From Trueperaceae bacterium (GTDB lineage: Bacteria; Deinococcota; Deinococci; Deinococcales; Trueperaceae): 64,000 nucleotides of DNA. The stretch spans positions 1 to 64,000 of the forward strand of contig DASVDQ010000150.1 in the NCBI GenBank assembly GCA_036381035.1, written 5' to 3'. Positions 23,763 through 32,785 of the stretch are shown in pieces. Position numbers and translations under genes: made by a program. The notes beneath the pieces were generated by a model. The model saw only the letters and a program-made list of their open reading frames with translations. It did no database searches and was not told where the DNA came from. Positions within the stretch are counted from its first letter, which is position 1. Each line of letters starts with the position of its first letter.

Positions 23763-25648
23763 TGGCCACGTCTGCGAACGTCGCCAGGCCCGCGCTGTTC
23801 GTCAGGCCCACCTGGCAGACCGGACTGCGTAGCTGGCTGACGACCGTCGACCACAAGAAGCTGGGGATCCTCTACATCCTCTCGAGCTTCCTGTTCATGG
23901 GCCTCGCCAGCGTCGAGGCCTTCCTCATGCGGCTCCAGCTCATGAGGCCGGGGCAGCAGCTCGTCTCGCCCGAGACCTTCAACCAGCTCTTCACGATGCA
24001 CGGCGTGACGATGGTGTTCCTCGCCATCATGCCGCTGGGCATCGGGTTCGCGAACTACTTCGTGCCCCTGATGATCGGCGGACGCGACCTCGCGTTCCCG
24101 CGACTGAACGCCTTCGGGTACTGGGTCTACGCGCTGGGCGGGCTGATGCTCTACACGAGCTTCTTCCTCGGCGGCGCCCCCGACATCGGCTGGACCGGCT
24201 ACGCGCCGAACACGAGCCTCTCCGCGAACCCCGGCCTCGGCGTCGACTTCTACATGTTCGGCCTGTTCATCAGCGGCATCGGCACGACCGCGACGGCCAT
24301 GAACCTGATCGTGACCATCATCAACATGCGGGCGCCCGGCATGACGTTCATGCGCATGCCCGTGTTCGTCTGGATGATGCTGATCACGGCGTTCATGATC
24401 ATCTTCGCGTTCCCGCCGCTGACGATCGCGTTCGTGCAGGTCATCCTCGACCGCACCTTCGGCACGCTGTTCTACGTCCCCGAGGCGGGCGCGCTGCCCA
24501 TCCTGTGGCAGCACCTGTTCTGGATCTTCGGGCACCCCGAGGTCTACATCATCATCCTGCCGGCCTTCGGGATGATCTCCGAGATGGTGCCGACCTTCTC
24601 CCGGAAGCCGCTGTTCGGCTACCCGGTGATGATCCTGTCCGCCATCCTCATCGCCTTCATGGGCTTCGCCGTCTGGTCCCACCACATGTTCACGACCGGC
24701 CTCGGCCCCGTGGTGAACACGGCGTTCTCGCTGACCTCGTTCACGATCGGCATCCCCACGGGCGTGAAGATCTTCAACTGGCTGGGCACCCTATGGGGCG
24801 GCAACATCAAGTTCACGACCTCGCTGATGTACTGCCTGGCGTTCATCGTCACGTTCACGCTCGGCGGCATCACCGGGATCATGGTCGCCATGCCGACGTT
24901 CGACGCCCAGGCGCACGACACCTACTTCGTGGTCGCGCACTTCCACTACGTGATGGGCGGCGGCGCGCTGCTGACGTTCCTCGGGGCCGTCCACTACTGG
25001 TTCCCGAAGATCACGGGCAAGCTGCTCGACGAGCGCCTCGGCAAGGTCGCCTTCTGGTTCATCGTGCTGGGCTTCCACACGATCTTCTTCCCGCAGCACC
25101 TCGCCGGCCTCATGGGCATGCCGCGCCGCATCCAGACCTACCCGGCCGGCATCGGGCTCGAGGTCTGGAACTTCATGTCGACGTTCGGCACGTTCATCAT
25201 GGGCGTCGGCCTGATCGTCTTCCTCGTCAACGTCATCCGCGGCTTCCGCTCGGGCAAGCCCGCCGGCAACGACCCGTGGGACGCCCGCACGCTCGAGTGG
25301 GCGACCTCCTCGCCGCCCCCCTACTACGACTTCCCCACGCAGCCGGTCGTCAACTCGCTCGACGCCTTCTGGGCCTACAAGCACCCCGAGACCCTCAACG
25401 TCGAGCCCGTCGACCCGCGCCAGGCCGGCCGCGAGTACGACGCCCACGGCATCCACGTGCCCGGCCAGTCCTGGTACCCCCTGCTGGCCTCCATCGCCAT
25501 CGTCGTCGGCTCGTACGGGCTGATCTACGACAACTGGGTCCTGGCCATCGTGAGCGGCTTCTTCTTCATCTTCACGGTCTTCGGCTGGGCGTTCGAGGGC
25601 GTGGGCGGCCACCACGTGCACCCTGAGCTCGAAGGAGAGACAGCATGA
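23762..25648 (+). CDS. ctaD: Cytochrome c oxidase subunit I
   Basis: 628-aa catalytic subunit carrying heme a and the heme a3-CuB site. The CuB/Tyr motif WIFGHPEVYIIILPAFG (His-x3-Tyr crosslink, with the Glu of A1-type D channels), HHMFTTG for the two other CuB histidines, and VVAHFHYVMGGG with the two heme histidines are present. TM-rich with about 12-14 helices; the last 110 residues add two more hydrophobic segments. A-family by the GHPEVY Glu. Overlaps ctaE by ATGA. Confidence 0.97.
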   Translation: MATSANVARPALFVRPTWQTGLRSWLTTVDHKKLGILYILSSFLFMGLASVEAFLMRLQLMRPGQQLVSPETFNQLFTMHGVTMVFLAIMPLGIGFANYFVPLMIGGRDLAFPRLNAFGYWVYALGGLMLYTSFFLGGAPDIGWTGYAPNTSLSANPGLGVDFYMFGLFISGIGTTATAMNLIVTIINMRAPGMTFMRMPVFVWMMLITAFMIIFAFPPLTIAFVQVILDRTFGTLFYVPEAGALPILWQHLFWIFGHPEVYIIILPAFGMISEMVPTFSRKPLFGYPVMILSAILIAFMGFAVWSHHMFTTGLGPVVNTAFSLTSFTIGIPTGVKIFNWLGTLWGGNIKFTTSLMYCLAFIVTFTLGGITGIMVAMPTFDAQAHDTYFVVAHFHYVMGGGALLTFLGAVHYWFPKITGKLLDERLGKVAFWFIVLGFHTIFFPQHLAGLMGMPRRIQTYPAGIGLEVWNFMSTFGTFIMGVGLIVFLVNVIRGFRSGKPAGNDPWDARTLEWATSSPPPYYDFPTQPVVNSLDAFWAYKHPETLNVEPVDPRQAGREYDAHGIHVPGQSWYPLLASIAIVVGSYGLIYDNWVLAIVSGFFFIFTVFGWAFEGVGGHHVHPELEGETA

Positions 25649-26283
25649 GCGCGCACGCCGTCGACACCGCGGCGCCCGCCCAGCCCGGCACTCGCGGCGC
25701 CATCACGGCGCACGGCTGGCGCAGCACCCGACTGCCCGACGTCAAGCTCCTGATGTGGATCTTCTTGGCGTCCGACTGCATGTTCTTCGGGTCGCTGATA
25801 GGCACCTACCTCGCCTACCACAACCGCAGCGTCGTCGGGCCGTTCCCCGTCGACGTCCTCAACATCCCGCTCACGACGATCAGCTCGTTCGTGCTCCTGA
25901 TGTCGAGCTTCCTCATGGTGCTCTCCCTGCACGCGCTGAGGATCGACGACATCCCCAAGTTCCGGCTCTGGACCGCGGGCGTCGCGCTGTTCGGCTCGAT
26001 CTTCCTCGGCTTCCAGGTCTACGAGTTCGTCCACTTCGTCAACGAGGGCCTCTCGATCCACCAGAACCTGTTCGGCACGACGTTCTTCGTCCTCACCGGC
26101 ACGCACGGCATCCACGTGACGGTCGGCGTGCTGTGGCTGCTCGCCTTCCTGGTCCAGTCGTACGTCAGGCCGACGAGCAGCAAGGACGCCGTGTACCTGG
26201 AGATCGCGGGCCTCTACTGGCACTTCGTCGACATCGTCTGGATCGTGATCTTCACGGTCGTCTACCTCGTCGAGTTCGTGTGA
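25645..26283 (+). CDS. ctaE: Cytochrome c oxidase subunit III
   Basis: 212-aa integral membrane subunit of the oxidase with about five TM segments. Recognisable blocks: MWIFLASDCMFFGSLIGTY, FLGFQVYEFVHF, FFVLTGTHGIHVTVGVLWL and the closing YWHFVDIVWIVIFTVVYLV, all typical of COX3. ATG at 25645 overlaps the ctaD stop (ATGA). Followed after 15 nt by the subunit IV fusion. Confidence 0.95.
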   Translation: MSAHAVDTAAPAQPGTRGAITAHGWRSTRLPDVKLLMWIFLASDCMFFGSLIGTYLAYHNRSVVGPFPVDVLNIPLTTISSFVLLMSSFLMVLSLHALRIDDIPKFRLWTAGVALFGSIFLGFQVYEFVHFVNEGLSIHQNLFGTTFFVLTGTHGIHVTVGVLWLLAFLVQSYVRPTSSKDAVYLEIAGLYWHFVDIVWIVIFTVVYLVEFV

Positions 26284-26298
26284 GCCGGGATCCCCGAC

Positions 26299-27324
26299 AT
26301 GGCTAGAGACAACCACGGTTCCGTAGGCACCTACATCCTCATCGCGCTGATACTCGGCGTCGTCACGTACTTCGAGTACGCGCTGGTCGAGTACCCGCAG
26401 GCCTGGCTCGGCTCGACGATGACCTACGTCGCGCTGGCGGCCCTCTCCGTCCTGAAGTTCGTGCTCGTCGTCATGTTCTTCATGCACCTGAAGAACGACG
26501 ACCGCATGTACTCCGGCTTCTTCTCCAGCGGCATGGTCATCGCGCTGGCCACCTTCATCGCCATGACGGCGATGTTCCTACTGCCGCGCGCGATGAGCTA
26601 CGGCGAGGCGCGCGCCCGCGCCGAGAGCCTCGAGGGCAGGGCGGCGCACGGGGAGGCAGAGGTGCCCGAGGACGTCGCGGCGCTGATCGAGAGCGACGGC
26701 GCCTCGCGCCCGGCGGCCGAACGGGCCGACGTCCCGGCGCCCGTCGACCGCTCGGTGCCGATCGAGGCCCCGCGTGCCGCCAACGACGGCTCCGACTACG
26801 AGGTCGGTGAGCCGCAGGCTGCGGCTCCGCCCGCCCCGGCCGCCGCGGTCCAGGGCGAAGAGGCCGCCGCGGCCCAGGAGGAGGCCGAGGAGCCGGCCGC
26901 GCCCGCCGAGGCCGCCCAGGCCGCCGACTGGGACCGCGAGCTGGGCAACCAGGTCTTCGCCGCCAACTGCGTCGGCTGCCACCAGGCGAACGGCCAGGGC
27001 ATCCCGGGCGCCTTCCCGCCCCTGGCCGGCCACGCCGCCGAGGTGTACGCCGCCGGCGGCCGCGAGTACCTCCCTCAGGTCCTCCTCTACGGCCTCCAAG
27101 GGCCGATCCAGGTGGAGGGGATGACCTACAACGGCATGATGCCGGCCTGGGGCCACCTCTCCGACGACCAGATCGCCGCCGTCATCAACCACGTCGTCGC
27201 CGAGCTCGGCGACGCGCCCGAGGGCTTCGTGCCCTACACCGCGGACGACGTCGCGGCCCACCGCGGCGACGAGCTCACGTCCGCCGAGGTCCACGAGGTG
27301 CGCGACCAGCTCGGACTCGACTGA
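26299..27324 (+). CDS. Subunit IV (CtaF-like) fused to cytochrome c
   Basis: 341 aa. Residues 1-100 match the prokaryotic COX4/CtaF type: three TM segments with LKFVLVVMFFMHLKND. Residues about 105-215 are a long acidic Ala/Pro/Glu linker, and 215-341 is a class I cytochrome c with CVGCH (NCVGCHQANGQG) and a plausible Met ligand in YNGMMPAWGHL. Since subunit II already carries its own cytochrome c, the complex would have two tethered c hemes. The linker is out-of-membrane and flexible, so the domain could shuttle electrons from the bc complex or alternative donors. No frameshift at the junction. Confidence 0.88.
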   Translation: MARDNHGSVGTYILIALILGVVTYFEYALVEYPQAWLGSTMTYVALAALSVLKFVLVVMFFMHLKNDDRMYSGFFSSGMVIALATFIAMTAMFLLPRAMSYGEARARAESLEGRAAHGEAEVPEDVAALIESDGASRPAAERADVPAPVDRSVPIEAPRAANDGSDYEVGEPQAAAPPAPAAAVQGEEAAAAQEEAEEPAAPAEAAQAADWDRELGNQVFAANCVGCHQANGQGIPGAFPPLAGHAAEVYAAGGREYLPQVLLYGLQGPIQVEGMTYNGMMPAWGHLSDDQIAAVINHVVAELGDAPEGFVPYTADDVAAHRGDELTSAEVHEVRDQLGLD

Positions 27325-27328
27325 CGGC

Positions 27329-27334
27329 TAGAGT
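27329..27334 (+). promoter_or_regulatory. -10 box, internal ctaG promoter
   Basis: TAGAGT, 8 nt before the ATG at 27343, just after the subunit IV stop; may give separate ctaG transcription. Confidence 0.35.
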
Positions 27335-27342
27335 CGGGGCCG

Positions 27343-28182
27343 ATGGGCGACGTCCTCTACCTGAGCTGGCAGCTCGAGCCCGTCCTCGTGGGCGGGCTCG
27401 TGGCTGCCGCGGTCGCCTACTACCTGGCCGTCGGGCCCCTGCGGCGCTTCATCGCGCCCGGCGAGACGTACCCGACGGGCCGGGCCGTCGTCTTCGGCCT
27501 CGGCCTCCTCATGCTCTTCCTCAACGAGGGCTCGCCGCTGCACGACCTGGCCGAGCGCTACCTGCTCTCGGCGCACATGGTCCAGCACCTGCTGCTCTCT
27601 TACGCCGTCGCGCCGGTCCTGCTGGCCGGCGTGCCCACCTGGCTCCTGCGGGCGGTGCTCGCCTCCCGGCGGGCCCTGCCCGTCTCGCGGGTCGTGCTGC
27701 AGCCGGTGGTGACGTTCTTCGCCTTCAGCCTGGCGCTGGCCGTGTACCACGTGCCGGCCGTCTACGACCTGACGCTCGCGAACACGTCGCTGCACCACGC
27801 CGTGCACTTCGTGCTCCTCGTCACGTCGCTGATGATGTGGTGGCCGCTCATCGGCGGCCTGCCCGAGCTGCCGAAGCCCGGCTTCCTCCCGCGCCTCGCC
27901 TACATCTTCCTGCTGCCCGTGGCGCAGCTCCCGATCTTCGGGGGCGTGACGTTCTCCGACGTCCCGCTCTACCAGGCCTACGCCGTGATCCCGGTGCGCG
28001 CGTACGGGCTGGGCGTGATGCAGGACCAGGCGCTGGCCGGCGTGATCATGAAGATCCTCGGCCTCCTCGCCTTCGGCCCCACCTTCATCGTCACGTTCTT
28101 CAACTGGTACCGCAGCGAGCTCGCCCCGTCGACGGACGTGGGCGGCCCCGGCGGTCCGGTGAGCCAGGGCGTCCACCCCTGA
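27343..28182 (+). CDS. ctaG: Cytochrome c oxidase assembly factor CtaG
   Basis: 279-aa membrane protein of the caa3 CtaG family, needed for assembly of the oxidase in Bacillus (not related to the Cox11 type of CtaG). About seven TM segments. Conserved His-containing helices: LLSAHMVQHLLLSYAVAPVLL and TSLHHAVHFVLLVTSLMMWWP, and the MQDQALAGVIMKI block. Eighteen nt after the subunit IV gene. Ends with a soluble Gly/Pro-rich tail. Confidence 0.92.
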   Translation: MGDVLYLSWQLEPVLVGGLVAAAVAYYLAVGPLRRFIAPGETYPTGRAVVFGLGLLMLFLNEGSPLHDLAERYLLSAHMVQHLLLSYAVAPVLLAGVPTWLLRAVLASRRALPVSRVVLQPVVTFFAFSLALAVYHVPAVYDLTLANTSLHHAVHFVLLVTSLMMWWPLIGGLPELPKPGFLPRLAYIFLLPVAQLPIFGGVTFSDVPLYQAYAVIPVRAYGLGVMQDQALAGVIMKILGLLAFGPTFIVTFFNWYRSELAPSTDVGGPGGPVSQGVHP

Positions 28183-28204
28183 GGCGCCGGGCCCTCCCGC
28201 GAGC

Positions 28205-28903
28205 TTGAGACGCGACGACGCCGCGCACGACCCGGGTCCGTCCGCGGCGGGAGCCGCCTCGTCCCGGCGCCGCGCCGCGCCGTCCTGCGTGGCCTTCGAC
28301 TGGGGCGGCGTGTTCACCGTCGGGACGTTCGACTCGAGCGCCGTCAGGGCCCTCGCGCGCCTCGTCGGCGTCGAGGCCCGCGCGCTCGAGCCCACCTACC
28401 TGGCCCTCATGGCCGAGTTCGAGGCCGGCGCCTGCGACCTGCCCGGCTTCCACGAGCGCTTCTGCGCGGCCACCGGCCACCGGCCGGACCTGGAGGCGTT
28501 CCGCGCGGCGTTCCTCGGCGCGGTCAGGGAGAGGCGGGAGGCCTACGAGCTCGTCGACGCCCTGCCCGCCGGCGTGAGGGTCGGCATGCTCTCGAACAAC
28601 GTCGCCGAGCTCTGCGACCTCGTGCGCTCCGACCCGCGCCTGGGACGCGTGAGCGCGTTCGTGTTCTCGAACGAGATCGGCGTGCGCAAGCCGGACCCCG
28701 CCGCCTACGAGGCGCTGCTGGCGGCGCTAGACGCCGAGGCCGGCGAGGTCGTCTTCGTCGACGACAACCCGGCGAACGTCGCCGCCGCCCGCGAGCTGGG
28801 CATCGTCGGCGTGCTGCTCGACGCCGAGTTCCCGCGCCGCTGGCGCGAGGCGGTGCCGGGCATCGCGCTGCCCGACGCCCTCGCCGGCGCCTACTGGGGC
28901 TGA
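28205..28903 (+). CDS. HAD superfamily hydrolase
   Basis: 232-aa HAD subfamily IA-type phosphatase. Motif I is VAFDWGGVFT, with nucleophile Asp but Gly in place of the usual second Asp, as in several epoxide-hydrolase-N/YihX-like HADs; motif II LSNNVAEL, motif III GVRKPDPAAYEALL, motif IV VFVDDNPANVAAA. The longest start is TTG at 28205; a GTG at 28289 just before motif I is a second possibility and would drop a 28-residue Arg/Ala-rich leader. Follows ctaG by 22 nt. Substrate unknown. Confidence 0.8.
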   Translation: MRRDDAAHDPGPSAAGAASSRRRAAPSCVAFDWGGVFTVGTFDSSAVRALARLVGVEARALEPTYLALMAEFEAGACDLPGFHERFCAATGHRPDLEAFRAAFLGAVRERREAYELVDALPAGVRVGMLSNNVAELCDLVRSDPRLGRVSAFVFSNEIGVRKPDPAAYEALLAALDAEAGEVVFVDDNPANVAAARELGIVGVLLDAEFPRRWREAVPGIALPDALAGAYWG

Positions 28904-28932
28904 CGCCGACACGGCCGCCTGAGGGCGCGCGG

Positions 28933-28938
28933 TAACGT
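28933..28938 (+). promoter_or_regulatory. -10 box, leaderless promoter
   Basis: TAACGT, 6 nt before the GTG at 28945. Confidence 0.5.
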
Positions 28939-28944
28939 GGCCGC

Positions 28945-29322
28945 GTGAGCGAGGTACGCGACGACCGCGACCTGTGGCGCGGGCCCGAGGACGCGCCGCG
29001 CCCCGTGAAGCTCCTCCAGGGCTACGTGTGGCACCCGCGCGACGCGGGGCTGGACCTGTCCGCGACGCTGGCCGGCGAGGTCGCCGAGGACGTCCACCTG
29101 CTCCTCGACGCCATGCCGCGCGCCCCGTTCGCGTTCTTCGACGACGGCACGCCGTCGAGCACGCAGGTCGTCTACCAGCTCACGCTCCTGGCCATCGTGG
29201 CGCCAGGCGTCGACCCGGCGCGGGTGCTGGTCGAGGTCGCGCCGCTCGTCGAGGCGCGGCTCGAGGCGACGCCGCCCAGCGTCGGTTGGCAGCTCATGGA
29301 GGACCTGCGCGAGATCGGTTGA
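28945..29322 (+). CDS. Conserved-looking small protein, unknown
   Basis: 125 aa, soluble, mixed alpha/beta, acidic. Not recognised. Features: VKLLQGYVWHPRDAGLDLS near the N-terminus, an FFDDGTPSSTQVVYQLTLLAIVA central block, and a helical end. GTG start at 28945 with a TAACGT box 6 nt upstream supports a real, leaderless gene. Convergent with mscS. Confidence 0.65.
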   Translation: MSEVRDDRDLWRGPEDAPRPVKLLQGYVWHPRDAGLDLSATLAGEVAEDVHLLLDAMPRAPFAFFDDGTPSSTQVVYQLTLLAIVAPGVDPARVLVEVAPLVEARLEATPPSVGWQLMEDLREIG

Positions 29323-29410
29323 GGGGGCCCGGCCGCGGTGCCAGGACCGGGTGGACATGCGCCTCGTCCCCGAGACCTGGCGCGAAGGTCGCCGAGCGCG
29401 ACGGGCGTCC

Positions 29411-30220
29411 TCAGCGACCCGCCACCGGCACCTGGCGCGTGGGGATCGTGATGCCCTCGGCGTCGAAGCGCTCCTTGACGCGCTTCGTCAGGTCGGACTG
29501 CGTGGCCAGGAAGTCCGACGCCGTCGTCCAGTACTGCGCCAGCAGGCCCACGGAGATGTCGGTGAACCCGCTCGTCCTGAAGAGCGGCTCCGGGTGCGTG
29601 AGGACCCGCGGGTCGGAGGTGACGACCTCGCGCAGGATCGCCAGGGCCCGCGACACGTCGTCGGCGTAGCTGATGCCGACGACGAGGTCGAAGCGGCGCC
29701 TCACGGCCTGCGAGAAGTTCACGATCCGCGCGCCCCAGACGCCGCCGTTGGGCAGGTAGACGACGACCCCGTCCCAGGTCACGACGCGGGTCATGAACAG
29801 GCCGATGTCGGTAACCGTGCCGGACGTGCCGGAGACCTCGATGCCGTCCCCGAGCTTGAACGGGCGCAGTGTCATCAGCATGATGCCGGCGGCGACGTTC
29901 GAGAGCGTGCCCTGCAGCGCCAAGCCCACGGCGAGGCCGGCGGCGCCCACCAGGGCGGTGATGCTGGCCGTCTGCACGCCGAGGCGCCCCAGCGCCGCCA
30001 CGGCGGCGAGGATCATGACCACGGCCCGCGCGACGCGGGCCAGGGTGGGCGTGTGGTCGAAGCTGATGCCGGTGGCGCGCTCGACGGCCTGGCGCGTGAG
30101 GCGCTCGGCGAGCCGGCCCGCGAGGTAGCCGGCCACGAGGATCACCGCGGCCGTGAACAGGTTGACGGCGAGCCGCGAGAGCGCGGGGCCGACGTCGCTC
30201 CAGGTGAAGCCGAGCTCCAC
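29411..30220 (-). CDS. mscS: MscS-type small mechanosensitive channel
   Basis: 269-aa heptameric-type channel subunit that releases solutes on hypo-osmotic shock. Three N-terminal TM segments; the pore helix is the Gly/Ala-rich VGAAGLAVGLALQGTLSNVAAG (about 95-116), followed by the cytoplasmic vestibule with FKLGDGIEVSGTSGTV and VVVYLPNG. GTG start at 30220 directly abuts the ftsB stop. Third gene of galT-ftsB-mscS. Confidence 0.93.
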   Translation of the reverse strand: MELGFTWSDVGPALSRLAVNLFTAAVILVAGYLAGRLAERLTRQAVERATGISFDHTPTLARVARAVVMILAAVAALGRLGVQTASITALVGAAGLAVGLALQGTLSNVAAGIMLMTLRPFKLGDGIEVSGTSGTVTDIGLFMTRVVTWDGVVVYLPNGGVWGARIVNFSQAVRRRFDLVVGISYADDVSRALAILREVVTSDPRVLTHPEPLFRTSGFTDISVGLLAQYWTTASDFLATQSDLTKRVKERFDAEGITIPTRQVPVAGR

Positions 30221-30511
30221 TCAGCGCTCCGGCAGCGCGGTCACCACGAGGCGTTCGTGCGGGTAGACGTAGCCCTGGCGCCGCGCCAGCGCCTCGCGGA
30301 AGGCGCGGTCGTCGCCGTGCGCGGCGACCTCGTCGAGCCTGGCGAGCTCCGTCGTGAGCGCTCCCACCTCCGCCTCGAGCCGGGCGACGTCGCGGCGGTA
30401 CACGAGGTTGCGGTCGAGCTCCACGCCGATGAGGAAGAACAGGTGCAGGCAGCCCGCCACGGCCAGGACGACTAGAGCCGGATGCACGCGCCTGCTGCGC
30501 AGGTCGGTCAC
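30221..30511 (-). CDS. FtsB/DivIC-like septum protein
   Basis: 96 aa: short cytoplasmic N-terminus, one TM segment (about 12-29), a coiled coil (about 33-62, ARLEAEVGALTTELARLDEV), and a C-terminal ARRQGYVYPHERLVV resembling the FtsB/DivIC motif. These proteins bridge FtsQ and FtsL at the divisome. GTG at 30511 overlaps the galT stop by GTGA. Family assignment is from topology plus the end motif. Confidence 0.75.
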   Translation of the reverse strand: MTDLRSRRVHPALVVLAVAGCLHLFFLIGVELDRNLVYRRDVARLEAEVGALTTELARLDEVAAHGDDRAFREALARRQGYVYPHERLVVTALPER

Positions 30512-31491
30512 CCGGCGACCTCCTGGAGCGCCAGCGCCTCGCGCAGGAAGCGAGCGGCGTCCTCCGGCGGCGTGGGGTTCACGAAGAAGCCAGCGCCCCA
30601 GTCGTAGCCCGCCTGCGTGGTCAGCCGCGGCAGCACCTCGAGGTGCCAGTGGAACGACTGGCGCTCCGGGCCGGGGACAGTGTGCAGCGCCATGTTGTAG
30701 GGCGGCCTGTCCAGGGCGTAGTTCAGCGCGCGGAGCACGCCCTGGAGGATATCAGCCAGCAGCGGGAGGTGATTGGCCGCCACGGCGGCGAAGCTGCTGC
30801 CGTGTCGGCGCGGCAGGACCCAGGTCTCGAACGGCGTCTTCGCGGCGAAGGGCGCCAGCGCGACGAACCCCTCGTTGGCGGTGACCACGCGCTCGCGGGC
30901 CTCGAGCTCCCTCTCGATCACGTCGCAGAACAGGCACCGGCCGTGCCGCTCGTGGTGCTGCCTGCCCGCCTCGAGCTCCTCCTCCAGCCAGCGGCTCGGC
31001 ACCGGCAGCGCCAGCAGGTGGGCGTGGGGGTGGTCGAAGAGCGCGCCGGCGGCGCGGCCGACGTTGCGGGTGAGCTGCACGTGCCTCACGCCGGGCCTGT
31101 CGCCGTGCAGGGCGATGCGGTCGCGGTAGAGCCGCAGGACGTCGACGACGTGGGCGCGGGGCATCCTGTCGAGCGTCTGCCGCGCGTCGGGGTGCTCGAC
31201 TATCAGCTCCTGGTAACCGGCCGAGGGTCCGTGCCGGAACAGCGCGTCGCCCTCCTCGACGAAGCTCCGCTCGCCGAACGCGTCGTGCGGGTACTCCACG
31301 ACCCGCATGCTCCACGGGGCGCCGGCGTCGCCGCCGAAGGCGGCGACCTCCCTCACGGAGCGCGAGCCGGGCGAGAGCGGGCTGCGCTCCGGCCCCTCCG
31401 GCACGCTGCCGAAGTCCGAGGCGAGCAGACCGCGCTCGGGCGAGAGCAGCACCCAGGCGCGCCCGAAGGTGTCCTTGCGGAACACTGGCAC
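30508..31491 (-). CDS. galT: Galactose-1-phosphate uridylyltransferase family
   Basis: 327-aa HIT-superfamily transferase of the Leloir pathway. The active-site motif is DHPHAH (154-159, HPH with the catalytic His156), where classical GalT has HPHGQ or HPHCQ; a zinc-type pair CLFC follows at about 186-189; FHWHLEVLPR near 280 gives the second His pair. The His in place of Gln after HPHA is as in some thermophile UDP-sugar pyrophosphorylase/GalT relatives, so the exact nucleotide sugar is uncertain. GTG start at 31491 with TAGACT 6 nt upstream (leaderless). No other gal genes nearby. Confidence 0.85.
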   Translation of the reverse strand: MPVFRKDTFGRAWVLLSPERGLLASDFGSVPEGPERSPLSPGSRSVREVAAFGGDAGAPWSMRVVEYPHDAFGERSFVEEGDALFRHGPSAGYQELIVEHPDARQTLDRMPRAHVVDVLRLYRDRIALHGDRPGVRHVQLTRNVGRAAGALFDHPHAHLLALPVPSRWLEEELEAGRQHHERHGRCLFCDVIERELEARERVVTANEGFVALAPFAAKTPFETWVLPRRHGSSFAAVAANHLPLLADILQGVLRALNYALDRPPYNMALHTVPGPERQSFHWHLEVLPRLTTQAGYDWGAGFFVNPTPPEDAARFLREALALQEVAG

Positions 31492-31497
31492 GGAGCG

Positions 31498-31503
31498 AGT
31501 CTA
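31498..31503 (-). promoter_or_regulatory. -10 box, leaderless galT promoter
   Basis: TAGACT on the minus strand, 6 nt before the GTG at 31491. Confidence 0.55.
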
Positions 31504-31594
31504 GCAGCGGCCCCGGGCGCCTCGGCGTCGGTTCTTCCACGGCGACCAGCGGTTTCCGATGCCAGTCCGCTGACCGATGTGATCCAGGATGGGT

Positions 31595-32785
31595 CTAGGC
31601 GGGCTGCACGTCGAAGTAGACCTTGTAGGAGGCCCCGAGCCCTGCGACCAGCGGGCTCTCGATCTTGAACGCGATAGAGCCGTTCGCATGACTGCTGCCT
31701 CGCGTCGCGAGGAGCACCAGCTCGCGCGCGCCGACTGTGACTGTCGCTGATCCGACGCGGTCGTCACCCCAGTTGAACGTGTCGCTGAGAGCTTGCCCAA
31801 CCGATGGCATGAGCTCTCCCAAGGCCGACCCTACCTTGTCCGCGATTACAGGTCCGACTATCGGGATGAGACCGAGAGCGACTCGGCCTGCTTCGTGAAC
31901 GCCCTGGACGACCTTGAGGACCCGCTCGCGATATCTATCCGGATCGCCGAAATCTCTCTCCATGAGGGCGATACCGATGTTCAACCCGTATGGCCGACCC
32001 TCGTAGAGTTCGAGACTGTCGGGACGCTGCTCCCCGGCATCAACGTCCTGGTAGACCCGACTGGTGGTCGCCCAAGCGTGCTCTGGAGTAGTAAGGGCGA
32101 AGATCACGTAGGGCTCGTCCGAATCCGACCCCTGGTCCCAATCTGTCTCGCCGAAACAGTGCAGCCCCGTGTAACGCACTTTGACGTCGCGAAGGTCGAT
32201 GGGTCCCGTATCGGGCCAACAGTAGATTCCACCGTGCTGGAACTCGTTGGCGCGACCCCCGTCGGCGAAGGGAACCTCGTTGGAGATCGGATAGCCCAGG
32301 TAGGACCTCTCCCAACCCAGCGCGGCCCAACGGCGCCGGATGTCTCCGTAGATCGTGTGAGCGCCGGTCTGCGGACTCCAGTAGATCGAGGCCGTGCCGC
32401 CGTTGAAGTGGTTGAACCTGCCCACACCGTCCGACGTCGGCATCTCGTCGGTAGTGGGAGTTCCGTACTTTAGGCCGCCAGCTTCCATCCAACACTCGTA
32501 AATCGCTCCGTGGATCTCATAGGCTGCGTCCGTGCCCTGGTCGTAGACGATGGCGGCGTTAGCGAAGCGCCACATCTTTCCCAGGTGGGTCTCGACGCTC
32601 GGTCCTGATGTGGCTTCGCCGCCGAGACTCTCGTACTTCTGCCGGATCTTCGCCTCAGATGGGAGGAAGACCCCGGGTCCCTCGCGATGAGGATTGATGA
32701 TGACCGTCTCAGCGGAATCCCTGGCGATGTCGGCGAGGCTGTCGCTCGATGAATCTACCTTGTGGGTACGGAACTTCTTTCCCAT
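31595..32785 (-). CDS. LGFP-repeat protein with C-terminal helical/pore-like segment
   Basis: 396 aa, no signal peptide. Residues about 45-205 contain LGFP-type repeats (I-x3-W..LG..G.LGxPxSxE pattern: WAALGWERSYLGYPISNEVP is the clearest), as in cell-wall-bound proteins of Actinobacteria. Residues about 215-290 form a beta-rich domain with a FGETDWDQGSDSDEPYVIF motif and a conserved-looking DVDAGEQ; then a Gly-rich hydrophobic helix pair (VALGLIPIVGPVIADKVGSALG) that could insert in membranes, and a C-terminal beta domain. Base composition is visibly lower in GC than neighbours (two 60-nt lines counted: 63% and 52%), pointing to transfer. Function unknown. Confidence 0.8.
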   Translation of the reverse strand: MGKKFRTHKVDSSSDSLADIARDSAETVIINPHREGPGVFLPSEAKIRQKYESLGGEATSGPSVETHLGKMWRFANAAIVYDQGTDAAYEIHGAIYECWMEAGGLKYGTPTTDEMPTSDGVGRFNHFNGGTASIYWSPQTGAHTIYGDIRRRWAALGWERSYLGYPISNEVPFADGGRANEFQHGGIYCWPDTGPIDLRDVKVRYTGLHCFGETDWDQGSDSDEPYVIFALTTPEHAWATTSRVYQDVDAGEQRPDSLELYEGRPYGLNIGIALMERDFGDPDRYRERVLKVVQGVHEAGRVALGLIPIVGPVIADKVGSALGELMPSVGQALSDTFNWGDDRVGSATVTVGARELVLLATRGSSHANGSIAFKIESPLVAGLGASYKVYFDVQPA

